This document shows positions 17,151 through 25,831 of a DNA stretch of 54,295 nt, in pieces. The stretch lies in contig JAUMXY010000017.1 in NCBI GenBank assembly GCA_030528885.1, positions 1 to 54,295 on the forward strand, written 5' to 3'. Both the position numbers and the translations under genes were made by a program. The notes under the pieces are model-generated. The model did no database searches, was not told the DNA's origin, and saw only the letters and a list, made by a program, of their open reading frames with translations. Origin of the DNA: Bacteroidales bacterium (GTDB lineage Bacteria; Bacteroidota; Bacteroidia; Bacteroidales; Bacteroidaceae). The number at the start of each line of letters is the position of its first letter. The first letter of the stretch is position 1.

Positions 17151-17234
17151 GATTTTGAGGCACAGAAAGACATAAAATGGGGATGCTTTCTGAGGCGCTT
17201 CTCCAGATGTTGATGTTCTCCTAAAAACGCACCT

Positions 17235-17265
17235 CTTTGTAATCCGTTTGCAAAACTTTTTCCGT
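17235..17265 (+). repeat. 31-nt dispersed repeat, copy 1
   Basis: This 31-nt stretch recurs at 19944-19974 with a single mismatch. Its core is AATCCGTTTGCAAAAC. It is intergenic in both places and in the same orientation. Confidence 0.7.
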
Positions 17266-17347
17266 TGTTCTTTTCTGACAAAAAGTGTATCTGTTAGGTT
17301 TATTTCATTTGGAATTTGGACTTTTGGCAAAAACTTAAGAGGTTTTC

Positions 17348-17377
17348 TTTGTAGATGGATTTTTTTTCGTACTTTTG
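17348..17377 (+). promoter_or_regulatory. Promoter of the long leader before the GT2 gene
   Basis: TTTG (17348-17351), 18 nt, TACTTTTG (17370-17377). The first coding ATG is at 17703, so the predicted leader is about 320 nt. Confidence 0.6.
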
Positions 17378-17702
17378 CAATGTCTTGCCGAGTTTTGTTT
17401 CTTGGTTTGACATTTTAATTATAGCGTTTGCTGTTTGTTCGACGTAACAATGAAAGCGTAGGAAACTTAACATTGAAACTACCGGAACAGATATGCGGAT
17501 GCTCGCGTTTACGTGGGCGTTCTTGTCTGTAGTTTCCGGTTTTCCTACCACCGCATTGTTTGGACAAGAATTGTCCACGTTGTGTGTTGGTAGGGGAACA
17601 AAAGCATCCGTAGATGTGTTCGTTAAAGGCTGAACGTACCCTTGTTGGGTATGTTGGGCTATTGTTATACGTATGCTTTCTGCATCAAAGGGAAAACGAC
17701 TT
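17378..17702 (+). ncRNA. Candidate structured leader RNA upstream of GT2/acyltransferase genes
   Basis: No coding frame is credible here. Several pairings are visible: CGGATGCT (about 17495) with AGCATCCG (about 17603); TCCTACC with GGTAGGGGA enclosing the hairpin GGACAA-GAA-TTGTCC; and ACCGGAA with TTCCGGT. The first and third cross, implying a pseudoknot or alternative folds. The motif GCGTTTACNTGGNCG is shared with the leader at 33721-34129. It may control the glycosyltransferase/acyltransferase pair or be an independent RNA. Confidence 0.4.
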
Positions 17703-18770
17703 ATGGTTAGCATCATTATCCCTGTCTATAATACGGGAAAAATCTTGGACAAGTGTCTGAAATCAGTTCATTGTCAGACTTATAAAGATTGGGAGTGTAT
17801 CATCGTGAACGATTGTTCAACAGACAAGAAGACGAATGAACTGTTGAAGAAATGGATAGGGAAGTCCTCTAATTTCGTCTTTGTAGATAAGAATGTGAAT
17901 GAAGGGGTGGATAAGGCTCGCTTTTCAGGCTTGTCTGCGGCAAGGGGAGAGTATATAACATTTGTCGATTCTGATGATTGCTTGGAAGTTGACGCCTTGG
18001 AGGTGCTGGTGGCAAAGGCAGAAGAAGTGGATGCTGATGTTGTAGTGGGGAATATGCGTAAAGTGTATTGGGGAGGCCTGTATTGGGGTAAAAGTGCTTC
18101 TCGTCCCGAATGGATGGAACGATTGATTGAGCATGCTGAGTTGATGGACAAATATTATTTGTCATTTTTTGGAGTTAATATTCTTCCTGTGAATCTATGT
18201 GCAACACTTTATCGTCGCCGATTATTTGATGAAGCGAGGTTATCACCTTCAGGATTGAAATTTGGAGAAGATTTGGTTGTTAATATGAGGCTTTTCCCTT
18301 TTATCAAAAGCTATTATGCGGTTGATAGGATTATCTATAATTATAGGGTTGGACTTCCTGGGTCTTCTGATAAATATCTTGATTCTTGGCTTGACAATGC
18401 AAGGAAACTTTATGAATTGAAGATGAATGTGTTGAGCGAGGTGGGGTTTGACGTCGCTGTTTATTATCAACAAGTAGAGTTGGTGAACTACCTTAAAACG
18501 TATGTTAATGCTTGTATAAAATACAGGAAGAACAGAAGAAAGGAGAATGTCGTTCGTTTGAAGAATGCGTTGGATGTTGCTGTGTGTGAAACACTACGGC
18601 CTTTGCAAATAGGTCGTTATAAAGATAAAGAACTGTTAGAAAGAATCGTACATGGGGATGCCTTTGGTATGTATAATTTGATGGAACTCCGTTATAAGAC
18701 ATTGCCATTCAGGATTAAAGCTTTCGATAAATGTATGTTGCTTATTAAGAAAATTGTTGCAATACTTTAA
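17703..18770 (+). CDS. Family 2 glycosyltransferase
   Basis: A 355-residue GT-A fold enzyme. It begins MVSIIIPVYNTGKILDKCL, has the IIVNDCSTD nucleotide-binding block and the FVDSDDCLE motif with the metal-binding DxD-type aspartates, followed by a NLCATLYRRRLFDE segment usual in capsule and exopolysaccharide transferases. The start at 17703 is preferred over a 10-codon upstream extension (17673) because the product then begins directly with the first beta strand. The sugar and acceptor are unknown. A 4-nt gap to the acyltransferase gene indicates an operon making and decorating a surface glycan. Base composition is A/T-rich compared with neighbours. Confidence 0.85.
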   Translation: MVSIIIPVYNTGKILDKCLKSVHCQTYKDWECIIVNDCSTDKKTNELLKKWIGKSSNFVFVDKNVNEGVDKARFSGLSAARGEYITFVDSDDCLEVDALEVLVAKAEEVDADVVVGNMRKVYWGGLYWGKSASRPEWMERLIEHAELMDKYYLSFFGVNILPVNLCATLYRRRLFDEARLSPSGLKFGEDLVVNMRLFPFIKSYYAVDRIIYNYRVGLPGSSDKYLDSWLDNARKLYELKMNVLSEVGFDVAVYYQQVELVNYLKTYVNACIKYRKNRRKENVVRLKNALDVAVCETLRPLQIGRYKDKELLERIVHGDAFGMYNLMELRYKTLPFRIKAFDKCMLLIKKIVAIL

Positions 18771-18774
18771 TTAT

Positions 18775-19851
18775 ATGTTAATGATGAAAGACTCTTCTCT
18801 GCATCTTCTCCCCAAGCGCGATGCTACAGTTACGCGTATAGAATATATTGATGCATTACGCGGATTTACTATGATTCTTGTAGTTTTGCAACATGTTGCT
18901 TTATATTGCCTTAATCTTAAAGGCGTGCCGTCTTTTCATACGTTTCTCATCCAAGTACGTATGCCTATGTTTTTCCTTATAAGTGGTTTTATGGTATATA
19001 AGATGGGACTCGAATGGAATGTTTCTTATACATTGGGATTCCTTAAGAAAAAATTCCCTGTTCAAATAGTTTCTACCTTGTGCTTTTTCCTCATATATGT
19101 TCATTGTAAAGGGTTTGATGTTTGGCAGAGTCTTACTAATGAGTTCAAAGTCGGATATTGGTTTACATATACGTTGTTTTTATATTATATTTTTTATTCT
19201 ATCATTAGGATTGTTTTTAAGAAAAATGTTGATTTAGTTGTTGTCCTTTTTGCCTTTTTGTTTTATGCTATAGCATATCCACCATTTTATGATTCAATTC
19301 CTCTTGAAATGGAAGTGAAAACTTTGCTTGGAATATCTCATTGGTATTATTGTTTTTTCTTTCTTCTAGGAACATTGTTTAGGAAACATTTTATTGTTGT
19401 ACAGGCTCTCATGGATAATAAATATTGGATATGCGGGTGTTTGCTGGTTTATTTTCTTTTGAATGTTTATGATGATTGTTTGCCTCAAACTGGTGTTATA
19501 CATGGGGTTTCAGGACTTTGCAAAAAGATTTCAGGTATATGTGTTTTATTTTCTTTCTTCAGGTTGTATCAACAGGCCTTTTCTAAGAAGTTTTTCTTAG
19601 GGAGGTTTTTGCAATATATAGGTACGCATACGCTTGACATCTATTTTTTGCATTATTTTCTTTTGCCAGTACAATTGTCTTCTGTTTGTTGGGTCTTTGA
19701 AAAACATCCAATGCCCATACTGGAGTTATGTTTCTCTTTAGTAATATCTCTGATTGTTATAGGTGGATGTTTGATGATTGGCAATGTAATACGGTTGAGT
19801 CCAATACTTGCGCATTGGCTTTTGGGAGCACCTCGTTCAAATAATGCTTAA
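18775..19851 (+). CDS. Acyltransferase family 3 membrane protein
   Basis: A 358-residue integral membrane protein with about ten hydrophobic segments. The family opening RIEYIDALRGFTMILVVLQHVAL holds the conserved Arg and His. The ATG at 18775 is the first after the glycosyltransferase stop; MLMMKD offers alternative starts a few codons on. Family members (OafA, NodX-like, WecH) transfer acetyl or other acyl groups to sugars on the membrane. With the GT2 gene it probably modifies a surface polysaccharide. Confidence 0.85.
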   Translation: MLMMKDSSLHLLPKRDATVTRIEYIDALRGFTMILVVLQHVALYCLNLKGVPSFHTFLIQVRMPMFFLISGFMVYKMGLEWNVSYTLGFLKKKFPVQIVSTLCFFLIYVHCKGFDVWQSLTNEFKVGYWFTYTLFLYYIFYSIIRIVFKKNVDLVVVLFAFLFYAIAYPPFYDSIPLEMEVKTLLGISHWYYCFFFLLGTLFRKHFIVVQALMDNKYWICGCLLVYFLLNVYDDCLPQTGVIHGVSGLCKKISGICVLFSFFRLYQQAFSKKFFLGRFLQYIGTHTLDIYFLHYFLLPVQLSSVCWVFEKHPMPILELCFSLVISLIVIGGCLMIGNVIRLSPILAHWLLGAPRSNNA

Positions 19852-19943
19852 TTCAAGAATGAAAATGGCTGATGTTGGGTAAGTGGTTTGGTGTAATGCC
19901 TGTATAAGAAGAGAAGCGTATGACAGTGGAGTAATCTTTATTC

Positions 19944-19981
19944 CTTTGCAATCCGTTTGCAAAACTTTTTCCGTACCTTTG
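19944..19981 (+). promoter_or_regulatory. Second copy of the 31-nt repeat followed by a -7 box
   Basis: Positions 19944-19974 match 17235-17265 with one mismatch. Here the repeat runs straight into TACCTTTG (19974-19981), 19 nt before the permease ATG, so this copy sits where the -33 region of the promoter should be. Confidence 0.55.
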
Positions 19982-20000
19982 CATCAAAATTAGGAAAGAT

Positions 20001-21353
20001 ATGGAATTTGTTATTGGATTGTTGGAACAGATTGTGCATCTGGTGAACGAGATGTCGCCTTATCTGCTGTTGGGTTTCTTGATTGCAGGTGTGATGCACG
20101 CTTTCATACCGGAAGGATGGTATGCGCGTTTTCTGAGTGGAGACACGTTGAGGTCGGTGGTGAATGCCGCCATTTTTGGTGTGCCGCTGCCGCTGTGCTC
20201 GTGTGGGGTGATTCCCACGGCGATGTCGTTGCGGCGAGAAGGTGCCAGCAAGGGGGCGGTGGTTTCGTTTCTGATTGCTACGCCTCAGACGGGGGTGGAC
20301 AGCATCTTCGCTACGTACTCGCTGATGGGACTTCCTTTTGCATTGGTGCGTCCTGCCGCTGCATTCCTGACGGCGTTGCTGGGCGGTGTGTTTGTGAACA
20401 TGGATGCTCCGAAGGGAACGGAGGCGGGTAGCTCGTGTGGCGTGACTAGCCAGGTGAGGGAAGCAGCCGACCAGAGGGCAGGTTCGGCTGTTCATGCTCC
20501 AAGAGGCTTTTGGGGGCGGTGTGTGGATGCGTTGCGGTTTGGCTTTGTCGAGATGATGGAGGATATTGGCAGGTGGCTGATGGTGGGGTTGATTGTGGCA
20601 GGACTGATTACGGTGGCTGTGCCTGACTCCTTCTTTGCTGTCTTTAAGGACAATACGTTGCTGAGCATGCTGCTGGTGCTGGGCATCAGCATTCCTATGT
20701 ATCTGTGTGCTACGGGAAGCATACCGATTGCTGTGGCGCTGATGATGAAAGGCTTGACGCCGGGGGCGGCACTGATGCTGCTGATGGCTGGTCCTGCCTG
20801 CAATGTCGCTTCAATTCTTGTCATCAGCAAGGTGCTGGGCAAGAGGACCTTGGTGCTTTATCTGGCGGCAATCATCTCTGGTGCTGTCAGCGCGGGTTTC
20901 TTCATTGACTATCTTCTGCCGCGCGAGTGGTTCACGGCTCATCTGACGATGAACCATGCGTGCAGTCATGGGGCGGGCGCATCATGGTTTGAGTGGGTTT
21001 GTACGGGTGTGCTGGTGTTGCTGCTGCTCAATGTGCTTCGTAGGCGACTGATGCATAAGCATGCATGTGGCTGTGGGCATCACCATGAGGGTGGTGACTG
21101 CTGTTGTCATGGACACGAAAGCGTTTGCAGCTGTGGAGAAGAGACGGAGAAGGTGCGGACGTATGTGGTGAAGGGTATGAGCTGCAACCATTGCAAGTCT
21201 AATGTGGAGAAAGTGGTTAACAAGGTGGAGGGAGTGAAGGCTGCGAGTGTGGACTTGCAGAGTGGGGTGCTGGAAGTGGCGGGCGATGAGGTGGATGATG
21301 CGGAAGTGTGCAGCGCTGTAGAAAGCATAGGATTTGATATTGAGAAGAAATAG
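20001..21353 (+). CDS. SO_0444-type Cu/Zn efflux permease with C-terminal HMA domain
   Basis: A 450-residue protein. Two permease halves are visible: the first with VPLPLCSCGVIPTAMSLRREGAS and the second with PMYLCATGSIPIAVALMMKG, both rich in membrane helices. A Cys/His-rich linker follows (from HKHACGCGHHH to SVCSCGEE, about residues 350-382), then a heavy-metal-associated domain starting VKGMSCNHCKSNVEKVV with the metal-binding CNHC. This is the layout of the SO_0444 family, thought to export copper or zinc. The metal is inferred, not shown. It is monocistronic, with a promoter at 19974-19981 and a hairpin at 21374-21409. Confidence 0.88.
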   Translation: MEFVIGLLEQIVHLVNEMSPYLLLGFLIAGVMHAFIPEGWYARFLSGDTLRSVVNAAIFGVPLPLCSCGVIPTAMSLRREGASKGAVVSFLIATPQTGVDSIFATYSLMGLPFALVRPAAAFLTALLGGVFVNMDAPKGTEAGSSCGVTSQVREAADQRAGSAVHAPRGFWGRCVDALRFGFVEMMEDIGRWLMVGLIVAGLITVAVPDSFFAVFKDNTLLSMLLVLGISIPMYLCATGSIPIAVALMMKGLTPGAALMLLMAGPACNVASILVISKVLGKRTLVLYLAAIISGAVSAGFFIDYLLPREWFTAHLTMNHACSHGAGASWFEWVCTGVLVLLLLNVLRRRLMHKHACGCGHHHEGGDCCCHGHESVCSCGEETEKVRTYVVKGMSCNHCKSNVEKVVNKVEGVKAASVDLQSGVLEVAGDEVDDAEVCSAVESIGFDIEKK

Positions 21354-21373
21354 GTCTTGGAAGTATAAAACAA

Positions 21374-21409
21374 TGGGAGAGGAACTGCATGCAGCCGGTT
21401 CCTCTCCCA
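21374..21409 (+). terminator. Hairpin after the permease gene
   Basis: Twelve-bp arms (21374-21385 and 21398-21409) lie 20 nt after the permease stop. The following T-run is poor, so termination is probable but not certain. Confidence 0.6.
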
Positions 21410-21447
21410 CTGTGTTTGATTCGGTGTGGTTTCTCTCCAAACCCTTT

Positions 21448-21515
21448 AAAATAAAAAATGGGTTGCCGCTGCAACCCGAACCTTTGTTAACCTTAAATCT
21501 AATACTATGAAAAAC
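21448..21515 (-). ncRNA. Predicted small RNA, about 65-70 nt
   Basis: Reading the minus strand: a complete promoter (-33 TTG, 19 nt, TAACTTTG at 21522-21529) is followed by an A/T-rich stretch containing AGTATTAGATTTAAGG, then a hairpin (arms 21460-21466 and 21471-21477) and TTTTTTATTTT. That is a self-contained promoter-RNA-terminator unit with no reading frame. I recall very similar AT-rich stretches in other Bacteroidales intergenic regions but cannot check this. The rest of the 21354-21789 gap holds nothing else recognisable. Confidence 0.55.
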
Positions 21516-21521
21516 ACGATG

Positions 21522-21551
21522 CAAAGTTAGGCTTTTTTTTATATGTGTCAA
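21522..21551 (-). promoter_or_regulatory. Promoter of the predicted small RNA
   Basis: Minus-strand TTG (21549-21551), 19 nt, TAACTTTG (21522-21529). Confidence 0.6.
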
Positions 21552-21789
21552 GCAATCTTTTCGTAAAAGTGACGAAAAGTGTTGTTTTAATGACATAAGT
21601 CAAGGGAATGGGGCGCTGAAGGCAAAAAAAAGTAAAACTTTATAAAGAAATGGTGTGTATGTCGTTTTTTTTTCCTAATTTTACACTCTATATTGGAGAA
21701 GAAGGTGCTGATGAGATGAAAATGGCGGGGGAGAGGGTGCAGATGACAGGTGCTGGTGAACTGGATAAGCGAATAAATAACAACATATA

Positions 21790-23526
21790 ATGAATTACAG
21801 ATGGAATTACGAACCACTTACACCCGAAAATCAAGATTGCGCCGAAGTGCTGGCTGAAGAAGTGAGGGTCAGCCCTGCCGTCGCCCAGATGCTTGTGGCG
21901 CGTGGCATACGAACGGCTGACGAGGTCAGGCGTTTTTTCCGCCCGCAGCTTCTGGAGCTTCATGACCCTTATCTGATGAAGGACATGGACAAGGCTGTGG
22001 AGCGACTGAACGAGGCGATGGGACAGCGTGAGCGCATCATGGTGTATGGCGATTACGATGTGGACGGCTGTACGGCCGTGGCATTGGTGTATAGGTTTAT
22101 CACTCAGTTCTATTCTAATGTGGAGTGCTATATCCCTGACCGTAGCGAGGAGGGGTATGGCGTGTCGCTGAAAGGAGTGGACTATGCAGAGAGCCAGGGC
22201 GTTAAGTTGGTGATAGTGCTGGATTGCGGCATCAAGGCAATCGAAGAGATTCAGTATGCTAAGGATAAAGGCATCGACTTTATCATTTGCGACCATCATG
22301 TGCCCGATGATGTGCTGCCGCCTGCTGTGGCGATACTGAACGCCAAGCGTGTGGACAACACATACCCTTATCTTGACCTTTCGGGCTGTGGCGTGGGCTT
22401 CAAGTTCATGCAGGCGTTTGCTATCAGCAATGCCATCCCCTTCAGTTCGCTGATACCGTTGCTGGACCTCTGTGCCATTAGCATTGCCAGCGACATCGTG
22501 CCTGTGATGGGCGAAAACCGTATACTGGCTTATCATGGATTGCGGCAGCTCAACAACAACCCGAGTGTGGGTGTGAAGGCTGTGGTGGATGTGTGCGGAC
22601 TGACGGGCAAGGACTTGACGATGAGTGACATCATCTTTAAGATTGGACCTCGCATCAATGCCAGCGGACGCATACAGAACGGAAAGGAATCGGTGGACCT
22701 GCTGGTGGAGCGTGACTATGACAGGGCTTATGCGATGGCGGAGACCATCAACTGCTACAATGAGGAGCGCAAGGAGCTGGATAAGCGGATGACGGTGGAG
22801 GCCAGCAAGGTGGTGGCGCAAATGCCTGAGGTGGATGACAAAAGTGCTATCGTCATCTATAACGCTGATTGGCACAAGGGTGTGATTGGCATCGTGGCGT
22901 CGCGCTTGACTGAAGAGTTTTTCCGTCCGGCGGTGGTGCTGACGCTTGATGGCGACATCGTGACGGGCAGTGCACGCAGTGTGAGTGGCTTTGATGTGTA
23001 CAAAGCCATTCAGAGCTGTGAGGATTTGTTGGATAATTTCGGCGGACATACGTATGCCGCAGGTTTGTCGATGAAGCTGGAGCATGTGGAAGAGTTTACC
23101 CGCCGCTTTGAGGAATATGTGCATGAAAACATTGACCCGTCGCAGACGCTGCCCAATCTGGACATCCATGCTTTTATTAATTTCAAGGATATAACACCTC
23201 GCTTCCATTCGGAGTTGAAGCGCATGCGTCCTTTTGGTCCTGACAATCCGAAGCCTTTGTTCTGCACGAAGCATGTGTTTGACTATGGCACGAGCAAGGT
23301 GGTTGGACGTCAGCAGGAACATATTAAGCTTGAGCTGGTGGACAGCAAGTCGAATAATGTGATGAATGGAATTGCCTTTGGGCAGAGTTCAGAGGCTCGC
23401 TACATCAAGACTAAGCGATCGTTCGACATCGTGTATAGCGTGGAAGAGAATTCGCGCAAGCATGGGGAGGTGCAGCTTCTGATAGAGGATATAAGGACAC
23501 ATGAGCAAGATGCGCTGAATGAGTGA
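21790..23526 (+). CDS. recJ: Single-stranded-DNA-specific exonuclease RecJ
   Basis: A 578-residue DHH-family nuclease. Motifs in order: YGDYDVDGCTAVAL (motif I), VIVLDCGIKA, the DHH motif in CDHHVPDDVLPPA, then the DHHA1 domain with GSARSVSGFDVYKAI and GGHTYAAGLSM, and a C-terminal OB-like domain. RecJ degrades single-stranded DNA 5' to 3' in recombination and repair using Mn/Mg. The stop overlaps the start of recQ by 8 nt, a natural pairing because RecQ unwinds the DNA that RecJ digests. Confidence 0.96.
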   Translation: MNYRWNYEPLTPENQDCAEVLAEEVRVSPAVAQMLVARGIRTADEVRRFFRPQLLELHDPYLMKDMDKAVERLNEAMGQRERIMVYGDYDVDGCTAVALVYRFITQFYSNVECYIPDRSEEGYGVSLKGVDYAESQGVKLVIVLDCGIKAIEEIQYAKDKGIDFIICDHHVPDDVLPPAVAILNAKRVDNTYPYLDLSGCGVGFKFMQAFAISNAIPFSSLIPLLDLCAISIASDIVPVMGENRILAYHGLRQLNNNPSVGVKAVVDVCGLTGKDLTMSDIIFKIGPRINASGRIQNGKESVDLLVERDYDRAYAMAETINCYNEERKELDKRMTVEASKVVAQMPEVDDKSAIVIYNADWHKGVIGIVASRLTEEFFRPAVVLTLDGDIVTGSARSVSGFDVYKAIQSCEDLLDNFGGHTYAAGLSMKLEHVEEFTRRFEEYVHENIDPSQTLPNLDIHAFINFKDITPRFHSELKRMRPFGPDNPKPLFCTKHVFDYGTSKVVGRQQEHIKLELVDSKSNNVMNGIAFGQSSEARYIKTKRSFDIVYSVEENSRKHGEVQLLIEDIRTHEQDALNE

Positions 23527-25441
23527 CATTCTTTATCTTGACATACTGAAGCAATACTGGGGATACGATTCTTTCCGCGGCATACAGGAGAAAGTGATAG
23601 AGAGTGTGTGCAGCGGACGCGACACGTTGGGCTTGATGCCTACGGGAGGCGGGAAATCTATCTGTTTTCAGGTGCCTGCTTTGGCATTGGAGGGACTGTG
23701 CATCGTTGTTACTCCGCTCATATCCCTGATGAAGGATCAGGTGAGGCAGCTTAAGTCGCGTGACATCAAGGCTGAGGCGGTGTATTCTGGCATGATGCGC
23801 GATGATATCATCCGTGTGCTTGACAATTGTGTTCATGGGGCTTACAAACTCTTGTACGTTTCTCCTGAACGGCTTTCTTCCGAGCTCTTCTTGGCTAAGT
23901 TGGAACGCATGCGCAAAATCAGCTTGATTGTGGTGGATGAGGCTCATTGCATCTCGCAATGGGGCTACGACTTTCGCCCTTCTTATTTGCAAATCGCTAA
24001 AATCAGGCAGCTGCTGCCTGTGAAGGGTGTGCCCCTCTTGGCGCTGACGGCAACTGCTACGCCTAAAGTGGTGGACGATATACAGAGGCAGCTTGGATTT
24101 AAGGAGAAGAATGTCTTTTCAATGAGCTTTGAGCGCAAGAACCTCATCTATGTGGTGCGCGAGACGGAAGACAGGGCTGGAGAGATGCTGCATATCTTGC
24201 AAAGCGTGCCAGAGGGCAGTGCCATTGTCTATACGCGAACACGTCAGCAGACAGTTGACATTGCTCGTTTCCTGGAGGAGAAGGGCATTGCTGCCGGCAG
24301 TTATCATGCCGGGCTGACTGATGCCGAGAAGGATTACAGGCAGGTCAATTGGACGAAGGGACGTGTGCGCGTCATGGTGGCGACCAATGCGTTCGGCATG
24401 GGCATTGACAAGCCCGACGTGAGGATGGTTATTCATTACAACATGCCCGATTCGCTGGAAGCCTACTATCAGGAGGCAGGAAGAGCTGGACGGGACGGCA
24501 GGCCTTCTTATGCGGTGCTGCTGTATAATCGTCAGGACCTCAAGACGCTCAACCGCCGTGTGGCAGAGACTTATCCAGAGGTGGAATATGTCAAGAAGAC
24601 GTATGAGAATGTGGCGTATTTCCTGCAAGTGGGCATAGGTGAAGCGCTTGGACGCACGTTCTATTTCCCGATGGAGACATTTTGCCGCATTTTCCACCAG
24701 TTTCCTGTTCAGACCAACAGCGCTCTGCATTTGCTCAACAATGCTGGGTACATAGAATACCATGAAGAGCAGGAGTTCAAGTCGGCTTTGCATTTCATCC
24801 TGAAAAAGGAAGAACTATACCGCATTTATGAAACAGATGCAGATTCTGAAATGGTGATTCAAACCATCCTCCGCACTTATCCAGGTGTGTTTGCAAACTT
24901 TGTCTATATTGAAGAGACAAACTTGGCGCATTTGACGGGCTTGTCGGCGGAACGCGTTTATCACATCTTGAAAGACTTGCATCATCATCGAATCATTGAT
25001 TTTATTCCTCATCGCAAAACGCCGGTAGTCAGTTATACGGTTGCACGCGTGGAAACGGAGCGCATCAATCTGCCGCCCAGTGTCTATGAAGAAAGGATGA
25101 AGGATTTTCAGAAACGTATTGATGAAATCTCAGAATATGTTACTGCTACAGACAAATGTCGCAGCCGTATGCTCCTTCGCTATTTTGGCGAGCTGGATAG
25201 CACCGACTGCGGTCAGTGCGATGTCTGTCTGGCAAAGAAAAAGTCTGCTGCTGTTTGCAGGGACGAGGTTCAAGCGGCTGTGCTGGCAATCACATCTTTG
25301 CTTCAGGATGGCGAAGTGCATCGGCTTACCGAACTCAAGGAGCTTCCCGTCAAGACCTCAGTGCTCGATGAGGCCATCCGCGGCATGATAGCTGAAGGGC
25401 TGTTGGAGGTCTGCGGACTTAAAGTGAAACTCAATCATTAA
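23519..25441 (+). CDS. recQ: ATP-dependent DNA helicase RecQ
   Basis: A 640-residue superfamily 2 helicase. PTGGGKSICFQ is Walker A (about residue 41), VVDEAHCISQWG is the DEAH box, LTATATPKV is motif III, and YYQEAGRAGRDG is motif VI. The RQC zinc-binding cysteines (C..C..C in STDCGQCDVC, preceded by DKCRSRM) and a winged helix follow. There is no clear HRDC domain at the C-terminus, as in several Bacteroidota RecQ proteins. The gene overlaps recJ and is followed 11 nt later by a TPR gene. Confidence 0.96.
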   Translation: MSDILYLDILKQYWGYDSFRGIQEKVIESVCSGRDTLGLMPTGGGKSICFQVPALALEGLCIVVTPLISLMKDQVRQLKSRDIKAEAVYSGMMRDDIIRVLDNCVHGAYKLLYVSPERLSSELFLAKLERMRKISLIVVDEAHCISQWGYDFRPSYLQIAKIRQLLPVKGVPLLALTATATPKVVDDIQRQLGFKEKNVFSMSFERKNLIYVVRETEDRAGEMLHILQSVPEGSAIVYTRTRQQTVDIARFLEEKGIAAGSYHAGLTDAEKDYRQVNWTKGRVRVMVATNAFGMGIDKPDVRMVIHYNMPDSLEAYYQEAGRAGRDGRPSYAVLLYNRQDLKTLNRRVAETYPEVEYVKKTYENVAYFLQVGIGEALGRTFYFPMETFCRIFHQFPVQTNSALHLLNNAGYIEYHEEQEFKSALHFILKKEELYRIYETDADSEMVIQTILRTYPGVFANFVYIEETNLAHLTGLSAERVYHILKDLHHHRIIDFIPHRKTPVVSYTVARVETERINLPPSVYEERMKDFQKRIDEISEYVTATDKCRSRMLLRYFGELDSTDCGQCDVCLAKKKSAAVCRDEVQAAVLAITSLLQDGEVHRLTELKELPVKTSVLDEAIRGMIAEGLLEVCGLKVKLNH

Positions 25442-25452
25442 AAAATAAAACC

Positions 25453-25755
25453 ATGACTCCATTCGAAATTATCGCTCAAGCCACACAAGCCATTGCGGCA
25501 AACCCTTCTGATGCTGCTGCTTATAAGCAACGTGCCATCATCCTCTGCCAGATGCGGCAGTTTGACGATGCCATGGCTGACCTCGACATGCTGGCCGACA
25601 CGCTTCGTGTTGACGATGCCGAGGTGTTTCAGCTTCGTGGCACGCTCCGTATGAACAGGGGAGACAAGACTGGTGCGCTCGATGATATGCGCAAGGCTTT
25701 AGACCTCAATCCAGCCCTCATGCAGAAGCTGTGTGGCGAGTTTAAGACTCAATGA
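25453..25755 (+). CDS. Small tetratricopeptide-repeat protein
   Basis: A 100-residue protein made of about two and a half TPR units (PSDAAAYKQRAIILCQMRQF, then AEVFQLRGTLRMNRGDKTGA, then ALDDMRKALDLNPAL). No signal peptide is seen, so it is cytoplasmic. It lies 11 nt after recQ and is probably co-transcribed with recJ-recQ. TPRs mediate protein contacts; the partner is unknown. Confidence 0.82.
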   Translation: MTPFEIIAQATQAIAANPSDAAAYKQRAIILCQMRQFDDAMADLDMLADTLRVDDAEVFQLRGTLRMNRGDKTGALDDMRKALDLNPALMQKLCGEFKTQ

Positions 25756-25764
25756 TGTATAGCC

Positions 25765-25825
25765 GTACCCCTCGGGTACGAAAGGGCGCACCCCTCGGGT
25801 CCACTGCATCGGACCCGAGGGGTGC
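25765..25825. repeat. Mini-palindrome array, family A (locus 2)
   Basis: Units start at 25765, 25788 and 25811, exactly 23 nt apart. The first is a perfect GTACCC-CTC-GGGTAC; the third is written in the opposite orientation. Spacers are GAAAGGGC and ACTGCATC. The array fills almost the whole gap between the convergent TPR and tyrA genes, so it could also act as a terminator. Confidence 0.88.
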
Positions 25826-25831
25826 GTTTCT

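Noticed and set aside
21688-23322. Long minus-strand frame opposite recJ (544 codons)
   Set aside because: It lies antisense to the clearly conserved RecJ frame and its His/Arg-rich translation has no recognisable domain.
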